Assembly (NCBI GenBank): GCA_001281695.1
Contig: LJIE01000003.1
Location: forward strand, 1-64,000
Length of the DNA: 64,000 nucleotides
Direction: 5' to 3'
Source of the DNA: a bacterium 336/3
GTDB lineage: Bacteria; Bacteroidota; Bacteroidia; Cytophagales; Thermonemataceae
How positions within the stretch are numbered: the stretch's first letter is position 1; each line of letters begins with the position of its first letter. The notes under the pieces were generated by a model. The model worked only from the letters and a program-made list of their open reading frames with translations. It searched no databases and was not told the DNA's origin. Of the stretch, positions 55,680 to 64,000 are shown piece after piece. Both the position numbers and the translations under genes were made by a program.

Positions 55680-58600
55680 TTAAGGTCTATTGATGATAAA
55701 ACGCTCCTCTGCAATGACTTGGTTTTTGCCTGGTAATACATATCTGATTCTCACTGGATAATCGCCTGATTGAATCGTAGGATAAGGTTCTGTTAAGAGC
55801 CTATTAATCCATGCATTGCCATTAGCAGAATATCCTACTTGTGCAGCTTGAGTACGCAAGTCCGTATAATCATTAAAACCACTAATTGCCATTCGATAGA
55901 CAAAAGAGCCAAAAGTGGGAGAGAGAGGCACAATACCTGCTGTAGCATCACTAGCAGACAATACTTGACTGTTTGGATTTTGCCCAATGATGATGTCCTT
56001 TGTGGGAGGCACACCAAAAATTGCAGGCACTCGATTCAAAATACTGATGTTTGGATGTGGCAATCCTTCATAGACGATTGGATGAAGCAAGCTATTGTGC
56101 CAATACGTATTGTACTCAGCCTCCATTTGCACGAGTGATTGGACACCATTCTGTTCATTTCCTAAAATTTCAGCTTTATCAAAAAGCTCAACAGCTGAAA
56201 TATTGACTCCAATTTCATGGACTCCTGTCAGCACTGGATAACTCCAACCTTGAGACATCCTCAGTGAAGCGATTTTCTCTTTAAACGTGTTGTATTTAGA
56301 ACTTGCAAAATAAGCTGTAAAAATAGCTTTGTCTTGAAGTTGCACTAAACTGCCTGTGGCTTGTTGTCCTGTTAATTGAATATTATTGTCCGTAGTACCA
56401 GTGGTAGTCGTAACCTGACTTACATTGCTATTAATTGAATCTCTTGCATAGGCTGGCGTGTTTACAATCTCCCAAGTATAGACTTTACTGGTTAGAACAC
56501 CTTCTGGCATGGAGAAACGGATTTCTTTGGAAGCATTGTCATAGACAAAGCCAGCTTTGAGGGTAGCAGCACTTCCTGTTTTCACTCTTACTTCCTGATT
56601 CCATTCATCTTTTGCTACAAACAAATCAGGTTGTCCACGTTTGAGTTTGATATAGGCTTCCCTTGTTTGCTTGGGATGATAATACAGTTGGTTTGCAACG
56701 GGATAACTCCAAGCAACATTGGATAGAGGGATATAATCAGGAGCTTTGCCTGTTTTAAAGCTTGCTGTTTTTTCTTCTGTCACTAACTTTCCTCCACTGA
56801 TGACTCCTTTCCAGCTAGTACCAATATATTCTTCAAAACTGACTCTGCACAAAACATTTACTTGAGCTTCAGAAGGCAAAATATCATGGCTTACGAGTGC
56901 AGCTGTTTTTTTGTCACTGTCCCACTCTAAACTTGCTGGAATTACTGCACCATTTGCTACTATTTCAAACTTTTCAAGTTTTACTCTAAAAATACGGAGT
57001 CTACCTGTTTCAGGGTCGCTTAACTCAAACTCTTTACCAATTTCATAATTAAACACTGCTTGAGGGCTTGTAAAGACATCAAGTCCAGTTGCTTCATTTT
57101 CTGGGGTAAGCTGGCTAATAATCTGCATACCAGCAAGTAAATTGGCATTCTGGATGGTACATTGCTTACCAATGGTCATCTCAAATTTGCAACTACCCTT
57201 TACAAGTCCTCCTAAAATATTGAATCTACCACCCACAATCCCTCTAAACCAAGCAGGATTGGGCAGTTTTGCTTGCAAAATCGCAGCAGCAGCAATATCT
57301 AAAATATCTACTTTGCCTTTGAAGAAAGGCAAATCCACCTTGATACCAATTTTTCCCATCACAAAAGCATAAGCTTGTCCCATGGCATACCAGCCATTGA
57401 TGCCTACTCTTTGCTGAGTCTCTACACAGACTGCTTCCTCTCCATAGTTTTTCATCATGATATCAAAACCTAATCCTGCTGCAAAACGAGCATAAAACAC
57501 CAAAAAGGTTAAATCCCCTGTATCCACTTTCACATCCATTCCCATCGCAAAACCTCTTCCATCAGACAAACTACTCATATCTCTGCCAAGTGCCAAATTC
57601 ATTTGTCCCAAAATCGAAGATACTTCGTCTGGTGGTGCTGGAATATCAGGAATGTCATGCCCTACCATGAGATAAGAACCTGTTCTAGCCAGTCCAGCGA
57701 GTTGTAAGCCCATTCTCTGGCTTGGATTTCCTAAATGAATATACCATTTACTAGGAGCAACATGGAATACAGCTTCCCCTGCCATGCCGTTTGCTCCAAT
57801 GCCTTGAATAAGCCCACCAGCCACATTTACAAAGATTTGAAAATTCCCATGCAAAGTTTTGGCTGCTACATCATAATCAATCATCACCGTTGCTCTCACG
57901 GCTCCTTGAGCATTCTCTGCTCCTTCTAATTTATGAATACTTTCGTTGATTCTTTTCACTGCTTCAGGCTGAAAATTGGTACCTGGAATCTTACCCATCG
58001 CAACGTCCAAATCACCCGCATAACGAGCAATTTTGGCTGCTTTGGCTTTGAGTTTATCTACCCCGAAGGAGAAAGCTGGAGTAACAAAATTCCCTTCTCC
58101 TGAAAGCATGACTCTACTGACCCCTCCTGTTTTGAAAAAGGCCACTTCAAGGGTTACTGAGCCATTGAAGGCTTGAGGAGATTTAGCTGTGTTGATTTCA
58201 ATCCCTGCTCTGATACCAAAATGTGTTTTTTCATCAGGCACATAACTAATGCCTGAGGGAGTTGTGCCTAATCCAGAACTGCTAGCAGTTTGTCCTTGTG
58301 GGGCTTGTTTCATTTGATAATAAGCTCCCCCAGTAAAACCTTTGATTTCAATAGCTCCTAGTGGAATACCTGTGGAGAGTGTAAGCAAGGCATCAGCATA
58401 CCAATAACGCATGCCTTCGAGTGTCGTACCAAACAAAGCAGATACTCTTACTTTCTCTACAGCTGGAAACCTTGCTTCTAAGTTTCCTTGAAAACCATTG
58501 CCATAAGTAGCATCTTCTTTGAAGAAAGCTAGCTCTCCTTTCAAGGAAAAAGCTCCTTGGTCAATATCAATGCTGGCTCTTGTGATTTCAACACCCTTGA

Positions 58601-60404
58601 AACGATAGGAAAGTGTAGCGGTTGTATCTTTGGGTTCACCTAATAATACAAGATGAGCTTCTGCTCCAAAACTATTGGCAGAGGCTGATGGGGGGGAACC
58701 TGCTGATTTTCCCACAAAGTTTACCACCACATCCATTTCTAAGGCTATGCCATTTTGATAGTTTTTTCCTTCAATGTTCTCAAGTGAACAAGGAAAACCA
58801 GCGACTTTCACTTGATTGACGTCTGAACCAAAGGAAAAATTGCCTACTGTGACATAGGGTTTGACACTTTTCACTTCCAAAGCTTCAAAATCAATATCAG
58901 CGAGCTTCACTTTCTCTTTGTCAGAACTAGAAAGAGATGTTCCTGGCTTCAAACCTACTTCAATCGTCATATTCCCATTCAAAAGAGCTCTGGGGCGAAA
59001 GTTTCCTTCTACCACTTTGACTTCAAGTAGTGAATTTTCATAAATTTTTACCTTTCCTGCTCCCCACAAAGGAAACACCAAATCTTCTCTGTTTTTAACA
59101 GAGAGCACATATTCTTGGTTCAAGGGATCAATGAGACAAGTATAGGCAAGAGGGGTTTCTTCTTTTGCGATTGGAAGCACAATTTCTCCTTTAAAACCAG
59201 CAGAAATGAGTTGATTTTTAGTAAGGGTGATTCCTAGTGAATCTAAGGAATAGCTCCATTTACTCATACTCCCTTCTTTAGGAGCAATCAGCTTTAAGAC
59301 TGTAATTTTTCCTGAGAAGCCATATTCATCAATCAAGACGTCTTCTGTGATAAAGGTGATTCTATCGCTGGGGTTTACAGGAGTGTTCACTCCATTTTTC
59401 TTTTTAAACTGCCGAGGTAATCTCACCTCTGCTCGTTTCAAATAAAAGCCTTTCCAGAGTTCAATGCTCGTGGCTGATTCACTATGATAATTTGCTGGAA
59501 AATTTACTGAACTAGGATTATGAATTTCACTCAAATCAAGACTTGCTTCTTTCACCACAAATCCTACCCCTTTGAGTCTTCTGGCTTGAAAGGGAGTTGT
59601 AAAATTGACTGTGGCAATTAAATCACTCCAATCTTCCATTTGAGCTTTGAAAGTGCCTTTGACTCTCTGAGTCGAATCAATTTGCCCTTGATTGTTTTCC
59701 ACAAGTAACAAATCTCTTGAAAATAGCACTTCTGCATCCACAGAAAGCCTTTTAAAACCTCCACAATCCCACTCAGCAAAAGTCTTTCCTGCTTTAAAAG
59801 TAATTTGAGTAGTTCCACTTTGAGGATTTCCTCCCAAATTGAAACGATAATCTGCCATCAGTTCTAGCTTGGCTGTTCCTACAAATCCTCCTGCCTGATT
59901 GATTCTTACATTTTTAGCCACAAAATAAAGTTCAGAACCATCTTGTGGATTCTTGATAATCATATAAGCCACCACATACGAGTAACTAGGTGTAAAGACA
60001 ATGCTATCAATGCCAATCGAGTAATCAGTAGTGCCAATTTTCTTATGAATTCCCATGGGAAGACTGGCAATCTGATTGACACTGGTAATCGTGGTAAATG
60101 CCTGTGAGCTTTTGATTTGAGCCATGGTAGCTCTTGCTCTTCTGATATAAGCCCTTGCTTGTTCTGTGAGACTTCCTGAGTCAAGGGGGTTGGCGATGAG
60201 GGCATCTTTTTGAGCGAAGTCATCATAATTCAAAGCTTCATCCACGTTTTTAAAATCCCTGTTTTGTCCTACTTGATAGAGCTTGTTATTTTGGGGCTTT
60301 TTAAAAGTAGTGGTATCTTCTCCTGCATAGACACTGCTCACAAGGAGTAAAGAACACATCAGGAAAAAAGATACATGTTGTAATATATTAGGCAAATGTT
60401 TCAT
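55680..60404 (-). CDS. 1574-aa exported protein of unknown family
   Basis: The signal peptide is MKHLPNILQHVSFFLMCSLL...VYA. The body is dominated by long beta-rich stretches (LVVKEASLDLSEI..., VNFVGKSAGSPPSASANSF, GIRAGIEINTAKSPQAFNGS) with an alanine/glycine-rich central part (VNVAGGLIQGIGANGMAGEAVFHV, FARFAAGLGFDIMMKN). A C-terminal Ig-like region follows, and there is no sorting domain. I recognise no family. It is encoded 5 bp downstream of the beta-barrel protein and 46 bp upstream of the fibronectin/coiled-coil protein. A role as surface or periplasmic scaffold of a toxin-delivery complex is inference from the operon. Confidence 0.85.
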   Translation of the reverse strand: MKHLPNILQHVSFFLMCSLLLVSSVYAGEDTTTFKKPQNNKLYQVGQNRDFKNVDEALNYDDFAQKDALIANPLDSGSLTEQARAYIRRARATMAQIKSSQAFTTITSVNQIASLPMGIHKKIGTTDYSIGIDSIVFTPSYSYVVAYMIIKNPQDGSELYFVAKNVRINQAGGFVGTAKLELMADYRFNLGGNPQSGTTQITFKAGKTFAEWDCGGFKRLSVDAEVLFSRDLLLVENNQGQIDSTQRVKGTFKAQMEDWSDLIATVNFTTPFQARRLKGVGFVVKEASLDLSEIHNPSSVNFPANYHSESATSIELWKGFYLKRAEVRLPRQFKKKNGVNTPVNPSDRITFITEDVLIDEYGFSGKITVLKLIAPKEGSMSKWSYSLDSLGITLTKNQLISAGFKGEIVLPIAKEETPLAYTCLIDPLNQEYVLSVKNREDLVFPLWGAGKVKIYENSLLEVKVVEGNFRPRALLNGNMTIEVGLKPGTSLSSSDKEKVKLADIDFEALEVKSVKPYVTVGNFSFGSDVNQVKVAGFPCSLENIEGKNYQNGIALEMDVVVNFVGKSAGSPPSASANSFGAEAHLVLLGEPKDTTATLSYRFKGVEITRASIDIDQGAFSLKGELAFFKEDATYGNGFQGNLEARFPAVEKVRVSALFGTTLEGMRYWYADALLTLSTGIPLGAIEIKGFTGGAYYQMKQAPQGQTASSSGLGTTPSGISYVPDEKTHFGIRAGIEINTAKSPQAFNGSVTLEVAFFKTGGVSRVMLSGEGNFVTPAFSFGVDKLKAKAAKIARYAGDLDVAMGKIPGTNFQPEAVKRINESIHKLEGAENAQGAVRATVMIDYDVAAKTLHGNFQIFVNVAGGLIQGIGANGMAGEAVFHVAPSKWYIHLGNPSQRMGLQLAGLARTGSYLMVGHDIPDIPAPPDEVSSILGQMNLALGRDMSSLSDGRGFAMGMDVKVDTGDLTFLVFYARFAAGLGFDIMMKNYGEEAVCVETQQRVGINGWYAMGQAYAFVMGKIGIKVDLPFFKGKVDILDIAAAAILQAKLPNPAWFRGIVGGRFNILGGLVKGSCKFEMTIGKQCTIQNANLLAGMQIISQLTPENEATGLDVFTSPQAVFNYEIGKEFELSDPETGRLRIFRVKLEKFEIVANGAVIPASLEWDSDKKTAALVSHDILPSEAQVNVLCRVSFEEYIGTSWKGVISGGKLVTEEKTASFKTGKAPDYIPLSNVAWSYPVANQLYYHPKQTREAYIKLKRGQPDLFVAKDEWNQEVRVKTGSAATLKAGFVYDNASKEIRFSMPEGVLTSKVYTWEIVNTPAYARDSINSNVSQVTTTTGTTDNNIQLTGQQATGSLVQLQDKAIFTAYFASSKYNTFKEKIASLRMSQGWSYPVLTGVHEIGVNISAVELFDKAEILGNEQNGVQSLVQMEAEYNTYWHNSLLHPIVYEGLPHPNISILNRVPAIFGVPPTKDIIIGQNPNSQVLSASDATAGIVPLSPTFGSFVYRMAISGFNDYTDLRTQAAQVGYSANGNAWINRLLTEPYPTIQSGDYPVRIRYVLPGKNQVIAEERFIINRP

Positions 60405-60409
60405 AGGCT

Positions 60410-62122
60410 CTAAAAATTGTAGCTATAAGCAAAAGTAGCAGTGAGTTCGTTGAAGGTATTAGCATTCAAAGTGTTTCGAGTATTTTTTCTCAAGAGAATC
60501 GAAGAAGCTGAGAAATTATGTTTTTTCAAAAGTGTGTATTGACCTGATAGTCTCAGGTTTAACACACTGCTGGCCAAAGATCCTGCTCTATAGGCATTGT
60601 TAAACGCACTCGAAAGACTTGCTTTGAGCTGTTTTTTGAAAAAAGGTCTTGAAAAAGCAACATTAGGTCCAAAAGTAGTGGAAGCCTGTCCCAGTGTTTC
60701 GTTGTGATTGAAAGCAAAAGAAGTAGCAATAGAAGCTCCTGAGGAAGAAAGGCTTAAATTGTGAGCTACATTCATATTGTAAAACTGCACACCAGTATTT
60801 CTGTCTTTACCTCCTTGTTCATCTTTGGATGTTTGATAGACAAGGCTTGCAAGTAACATTTGACTACTTGCCTGTGTTTTAGAAAGGGCATAATTGAAAG
60901 AAAGACTTGCATTCTGAGAAATCTGACGATAACGAAGGGTATCTAAATTTTGAAAAGGAGTGGTTTGATTGATTTGGTCAAAAACAGAACGAACATTGGT
61001 ATAACTTTGGAAATTAGAATAAGAAGCCGTTAGATTCATTTTTTTATTCAAAGCAGCAGAGGCGTTCACGGAGCCTACAAACCTTCTCATCTGAGAGGCT
61101 TTTTGGTTATACAAATCATTTCTTTGTGTTCCTAGATTGCTTGAGAGACTCACCTTTTTGAAAATCTTGGTGGAAAGATTGAGGGTAATATTTTCTAAAT
61201 CATTGTTAAAAAAGTAAGCCCCCAATGTTCTATACCCTGGCTCTACTCTTTCATAAGTGGCTCCTATGGTCATAAACTTAAGTGGATAAGAAAGTGAACT
61301 TTTGAAAGCATGATAGACAGCAGTGGAGGTTCTGGGTCTAAAAATATCTCCTAAACTGGTGTAAATATTTTTCTTAGAAGAAGAATCTCCTAAAAAGCCT
61401 GACCTCAAATCTTCTGTGATGGCTGAGGAAGCAAATTCAACATCCAAGAGGGCTTTTTCTAAAAAGCTTTTGGTAGCATGAATGCTTAAAACCAAGTTTT
61501 CTTGTGGGGCAAGTCCAATACTGTCTGGCAAAATCCCAATCGAATTTTCTTTGTCCCAAGCTCTAAAAGCAATGAGTTCCACACCGTCTTTTTGGCGTTT
61601 ATAGCCTACCTTCAAACCAGTGCCCATTCTTCTAAAAGCAGGCAGGTTGTTTGCTTGAAGGGTGTCAAGGGCAACCGCCTTTTGAAGTCTCCCATACATC
61701 ACACTCACATTCCAGTTCTCAGTGGGGGTGAGTTCAAAACCTACACCATTATACAAATGTCCTGCAAGGGTGTAAGGAGAAAAACTCATCGAGTTCCAGC
61801 CCAAATGGGTTTTAATCCATTTGTAAGTAGGATGCAAGCCATATTGATTGAAAGGTTGTTGGAAATTAACTTGTTGGTTAGAGAAGGTAAAAGAAAAAGG
61901 GGCACTCCAGCCATATATATCAAGCCCAATATTTCCTGTGACAAAGTAATCATAGGGATTTCTACGGTTTTCTAGTCCAGAGGCTGCATAGAATATATGA
62001 GAAGTGGAAATACCTCCATTGAGTTTGACGACCTTTTTGTCTTTTCCAACCTGATCAAGATTTTGGGAAAACAAGGGCAAGAAACATAGAAAAAGTAAAA
62101 AGAAAGATAAAGTTCTTTTCAT
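60410..62122 (-). CDS. Outer-membrane beta-barrel protein, first gene of the EndoU operon
   Basis: From ATG 62122 the protein is 570 residues, starting MKRTLSFFLLFLCFLPLFSQ (signal peptide). The remainder is a series of amphipathic strands with aromatic girdles (SAPFSFTFSNQQVNF, NWNVSVMYGRLQ, FMTIGATYERVEPGY, LRLSGQYTLLKKHNFSASSI, ending ATFAYSYNF), the hallmark of an outer-membrane barrel with a terminal Phe. The reading frame extends to 62149, but the -7 element at 62161-62154 would start transcription near 62147, so 62122 is the better start. It could be the outer-membrane channel or anchor for the exported proteins encoded after it. Confidence 0.88.
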   Translation of the reverse strand: MKRTLSFFLLFLCFLPLFSQNLDQVGKDKKVVKLNGGISTSHIFYAASGLENRRNPYDYFVTGNIGLDIYGWSAPFSFTFSNQQVNFQQPFNQYGLHPTYKWIKTHLGWNSMSFSPYTLAGHLYNGVGFELTPTENWNVSVMYGRLQKAVALDTLQANNLPAFRRMGTGLKVGYKRQKDGVELIAFRAWDKENSIGILPDSIGLAPQENLVLSIHATKSFLEKALLDVEFASSAITEDLRSGFLGDSSSKKNIYTSLGDIFRPRTSTAVYHAFKSSLSYPLKFMTIGATYERVEPGYRTLGAYFFNNDLENITLNLSTKIFKKVSLSSNLGTQRNDLYNQKASQMRRFVGSVNASAALNKKMNLTASYSNFQSYTNVRSVFDQINQTTPFQNLDTLRYRQISQNASLSFNYALSKTQASSQMLLASLVYQTSKDEQGGKDRNTGVQFYNMNVAHNLSLSSSGASIATSFAFNHNETLGQASTTFGPNVAFSRPFFKKQLKASLSSAFNNAYRAGSLASSVLNLRLSGQYTLLKKHNFSASSILLRKNTRNTLNANTFNELTATFAYSYNF

Positions 62123-62153
62123 AAAGATTAGTTTTGCATAGTTGTTCAAGGCA

Positions 62154-62161
62154 CAAAATTA
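62154..62161 (-). promoter_or_regulatory. -7 element of the EndoU operon promoter
   Basis: TAATTTTG is read on the minus strand, 31 bp before the preferred ATG. No TTTG lies at the usual distance, so the promoter is only partly supported. Confidence 0.5.
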
Positions 62162-62564
62162 ACAAAAATATTTTAGATAAGTCCTTATCAAGTAAGATAA
62201 TAAGTCAAGAAAAATAAAAAAAAGATGGGATATATTCAAGAGTTCTATCAAAAATTATTCAAACGTTGAAATCAAAAGCACAACTAGGCTCCAATGCTTT
62301 TCAAAAGCTTGTAAGATTTGGACAGCTTTTCTACTTTTCTAAAACTTCCCGTTTCTATTTTATAAGTCCAAACAAACATCCTCATTTCGATCAAAAGTAT
62401 ATGACAAGTATAGAGAAAGTGGGTATAAAGAAATAATCCACAAGTCTGAATAAAATACTATTAATGAGTTTGATCTCAAATCAAGTTTTTATCAAGCTGT
62501 TGCAACACTTTAAACTCCACTTTTTCCTTGTTTTTGATAACTGTCACTATGGTAGTTTAAAAAT
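62162..62564. other. Intergenic region, nothing recognised
   Basis: About 400 bp lie between the DUF1016 nuclease gene and the EndoU operon. There is no coding potential and no strong hairpin; it must contain the remaining promoter elements of the operon. Confidence 0.5.
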
Positions 62565-63602
62565 TTAAGATTTTAGGGTTTCAATCAGTTTTAAATGTTT
62601 CTCCAATTGTTTGGGGCTTGGCAAAAATTGTTTAAGTTCTTCAGGTAGGTTGGTATCTATGGTGTAAGTGGCTACTCCTATGGGCTTTGTGGTATCTTTG
62701 AGGGCATATTCTACAATGGTTCTGTTTTTAGATTTACAAATGATGATACCTATGGCATCATTTTCTCCTTCTTCTTTGACTGTATCATTAAGTACACTCA
62801 AATAAAACTGCATCTTACCCACCATTTCAGGAGTAAAATCCCCTATTTTAAGCTCAATAGCAACCAAACATTTTAATTTTCTGTGAAAAAGGAGCAAATC
62901 AATGAAATACTCATTTCCACCAACTTCTAATTTATATTGGCTACCTATAAAAGAAAAATATCCACCCATTTCTGTCAAAAAGGCTCTAATATTTTTAATG
63001 AGTGTCATTTCAAGTTCATATTCAGAATGCTCTTGAGAAAGTTCTAAAAAATCAAATTGGTATTCATCTTTCAAAGCCAAAATAGCTTGATTTTTGTATT
63101 TTTCAGGATAGGCTTGTTCAAAATTTTGCTGGTTTAACAGATACTTTTCATAAGTTTTGTTTTCTATTTGATGAATCAACACATTTTTAGTCCAACCAAA
63201 TTTTTTGGTCATCAGGAGGTAAAATTCTTTTTGTAAATCATCTTTACATTTCTCCATAATTACCACATTATGAGACCATCCAATTTCTCGCACCAATGGT
63301 GCGAGTTTTTCATGGGCAGAATAGCTTATATAAAAATTACGCATACGCCATAGATTTCCAACAGAAAAACCACTCAATTTTGGAAATTCAGTTTGTAAAT
63401 CTTTAGCTATTTGCTCCACAACAGATTTCCCCCATTCACTTTGAGATTGTTTTTCTACAATCATTTGTCCCAAATCCCAATAAAGTTGTATCAGTTCTTT
63501 ATTGACAGCTTTGAAAGCTTCATATTGAGCCTGATGAATACGATTTTTTACCTCTCCAAGAAAGTTTTCATAATCTGTATTTTGATTAATTAGATTCTTC
63601 AT
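62565..63602 (-). CDS. DUF1016/YhcG-type PD-(D/E)XK nuclease-like protein
   Basis: In this 345-residue protein, the N-terminal helical half has VNKELIQLYWDLGQMIVEKQ, SGFSVGNLWRMRNFYISY and REIGWSHNVVIMEK, all typical of YhcG. The C-terminal half is the PDDEXK-like nuclease: DFLELSQEHSEYELE, FLTEMGGYFSFIGSQYKLEVGGNEYFIDLLLFHRKLKCLVAIELKIGDFTPE. In the last segment Asp of YFIDLLLF and ELK form the active-site pattern. YhcG proteins are widespread in defence and mobile regions, sometimes beside type I restriction genes. No partner methylase is in the window. Confidence 0.93.
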   Translation of the reverse strand: MKNLINQNTDYENFLGEVKNRIHQAQYEAFKAVNKELIQLYWDLGQMIVEKQSQSEWGKSVVEQIAKDLQTEFPKLSGFSVGNLWRMRNFYISYSAHEKLAPLVREIGWSHNVVIMEKCKDDLQKEFYLLMTKKFGWTKNVLIHQIENKTYEKYLLNQQNFEQAYPEKYKNQAILALKDEYQFDFLELSQEHSEYELEMTLIKNIRAFLTEMGGYFSFIGSQYKLEVGGNEYFIDLLLFHRKLKCLVAIELKIGDFTPEMVGKMQFYLSVLNDTVKEEGENDAIGIIICKSKNRTIVEYALKDTTKPIGVATYTIDTNLPEELKQFLPSPKQLEKHLKLIETLKS

Positions 63603-63607
63603 AAGTT

Positions 63608-63934
63608 TTAAACAGTCTTTTTCACTGTGGCTTTATATTTAGTTATGAACAGACTTATCTCTCTTTTTTCTTTTTTTGTTAGGGATACACTTTTAATCAC
63701 AAAGTTTATCCCTTTAGGTTCTTTGAGGTATTCTACCTTTTCCATAAGTAAATTTACATAAAATAATCTATATAAAGTGAAGTAATTGGTTTTCTTGACT
63801 TGATAATCTATTCGCTCACAATCGTATATAACCATTTTAGAAGTAATGTTTTGAACTAAAATGAGAAGAAACTTATTTACTCTATTTTGTAAGCTGTATT
63901 TTTGGTAGAAAAATAATGAAATCATACCACACAA
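63608..63934 (-). CDS. Small uncharacterised protein upstream of the DUF1016 gene
   Basis: The frame allows up to 108 residues. An internal ATG at 63835 gives a 75-residue form starting MVIYDCERIDYQVKKTNYF. The body is lysine-rich (KEPKGINFVIKSVSLTKKEKREISLFITKYKATVKK). It ends 5 bp before the DUF1016 start, so the two may be co-expressed. No family is recognised. The longer form would add a less convincing hydrophobic N-terminus. The remaining 66 bp of the window show no feature. Confidence 0.45.
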   Translation of the reverse strand: MCGMISLFFYQKYSLQNRVNKFLLILVQNITSKMVIYDCERIDYQVKKTNYFTLYRLFYVNLLMEKVEYLKEPKGINFVIKSVSLTKKEKREISLFITKYKATVKKTV

Positions 63935-64000
63935 AAAAAGATGCTTGGAGAAGTCTGCATCCTTTTCAAATTTTTAACAAGTTCTTACAAGTAACCTGCA

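Noticed and set aside
62162-62564. Possible small RNA or tRNA in the gap before the DUF1016 gene
   Set aside because: No cloverleaf, terminator or conserved structure could be found by eye.

Overview
The window is AT-rich DNA from a member of the Bacteroidota, most likely a gliding or marine Cytophagales-type bacterium (the genus cannot be read from the sequence). The signs are type IX secretion (T9SS) C-terminal sorting domains, SprB-type repeats, Bacteroidota-type promoters (TTTG, 19-20 bp, TANNTTTG), little Shine-Dalgarno signal, and Lys-Asp/Glu-rich starts of lipoproteins. The centre (32-37.3 kb) is a replication/partition locus: parB, parA, an 87-bp iteron satellite, a Rep_3-type initiator gene and a second, inverted iteron array. 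The window is therefore probably part of a large plasmid or secondary replicon.

Layout. 0-10.6 kb: small stress and regulatory genes (two ECF sigma factors, one next to a YCII protein; a frameshifted OsmC gene; an SDR and an aldo/keto reductase; two pirins, an NTF2-like protein and an AraC regulator; two small acetyltransferases; a lipoprotein). These are separated by copies of a dispersed non-coding repeat that carries an intrinsic terminator. 10.6-16.1 kb: a giant T9SS cargo built from two seven-bladed SBBP propellers and nine Ig-like domains. 16.5-31.6 kb: one 11-gene, tightly packed minus-strand operon that looks like a DNA sulfur-modification (phosphorothioation) and restriction island. 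It encodes a DUF4007 protein, a large P-loop ATPase, a DndC-like PAPS-reductase-family protein, a DUF262 protein with DGQQR, a Ser/Thr kinase, an Mrr-like nuclease, a cysteine desulfurase (DndA/IscS type), a PLD-helicase, a 76-aa protein, a DndD-like Rad50-type ATPase and a 174-aa protein. No canonical dndB or dndE is recognisable, and I know of no named type with this set of parts.

37.3-47.1 kb: plus-strand secreted or surface proteins (fibronectin III protein, lipoprotein, SprB-repeat T9SS adhesin, TonB-C-like protein, von Willebrand A lipoprotein), followed by a MITE-like 356-bp inverted-repeat element. 47.6-62.1 kb: a 10-gene minus-strand operon with an outer-membrane beta-barrel, a 1574-aa exported protein, a fibronectin/coiled-coil exported protein, a 982-aa exported protein ending in an EndoU-family nuclease domain, and six small genes in the position expected of immunity genes. 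This looks like a polymorphic-toxin operon that carries its own envelope proteins. The window ends with a DUF1016/YhcG-type PD-(D/E)XK nuclease.

How the parts fit: the replicon core (rep, iterons, parAB) sits directly beside the sulfur-modification operon and is flanked by surface, adhesion and competition genes, which is a typical accessory load for a large plasmid. No tRNA, rRNA, CRISPR array or transposase gene was recognised. All family names are from pattern recognition only; no database search was run.
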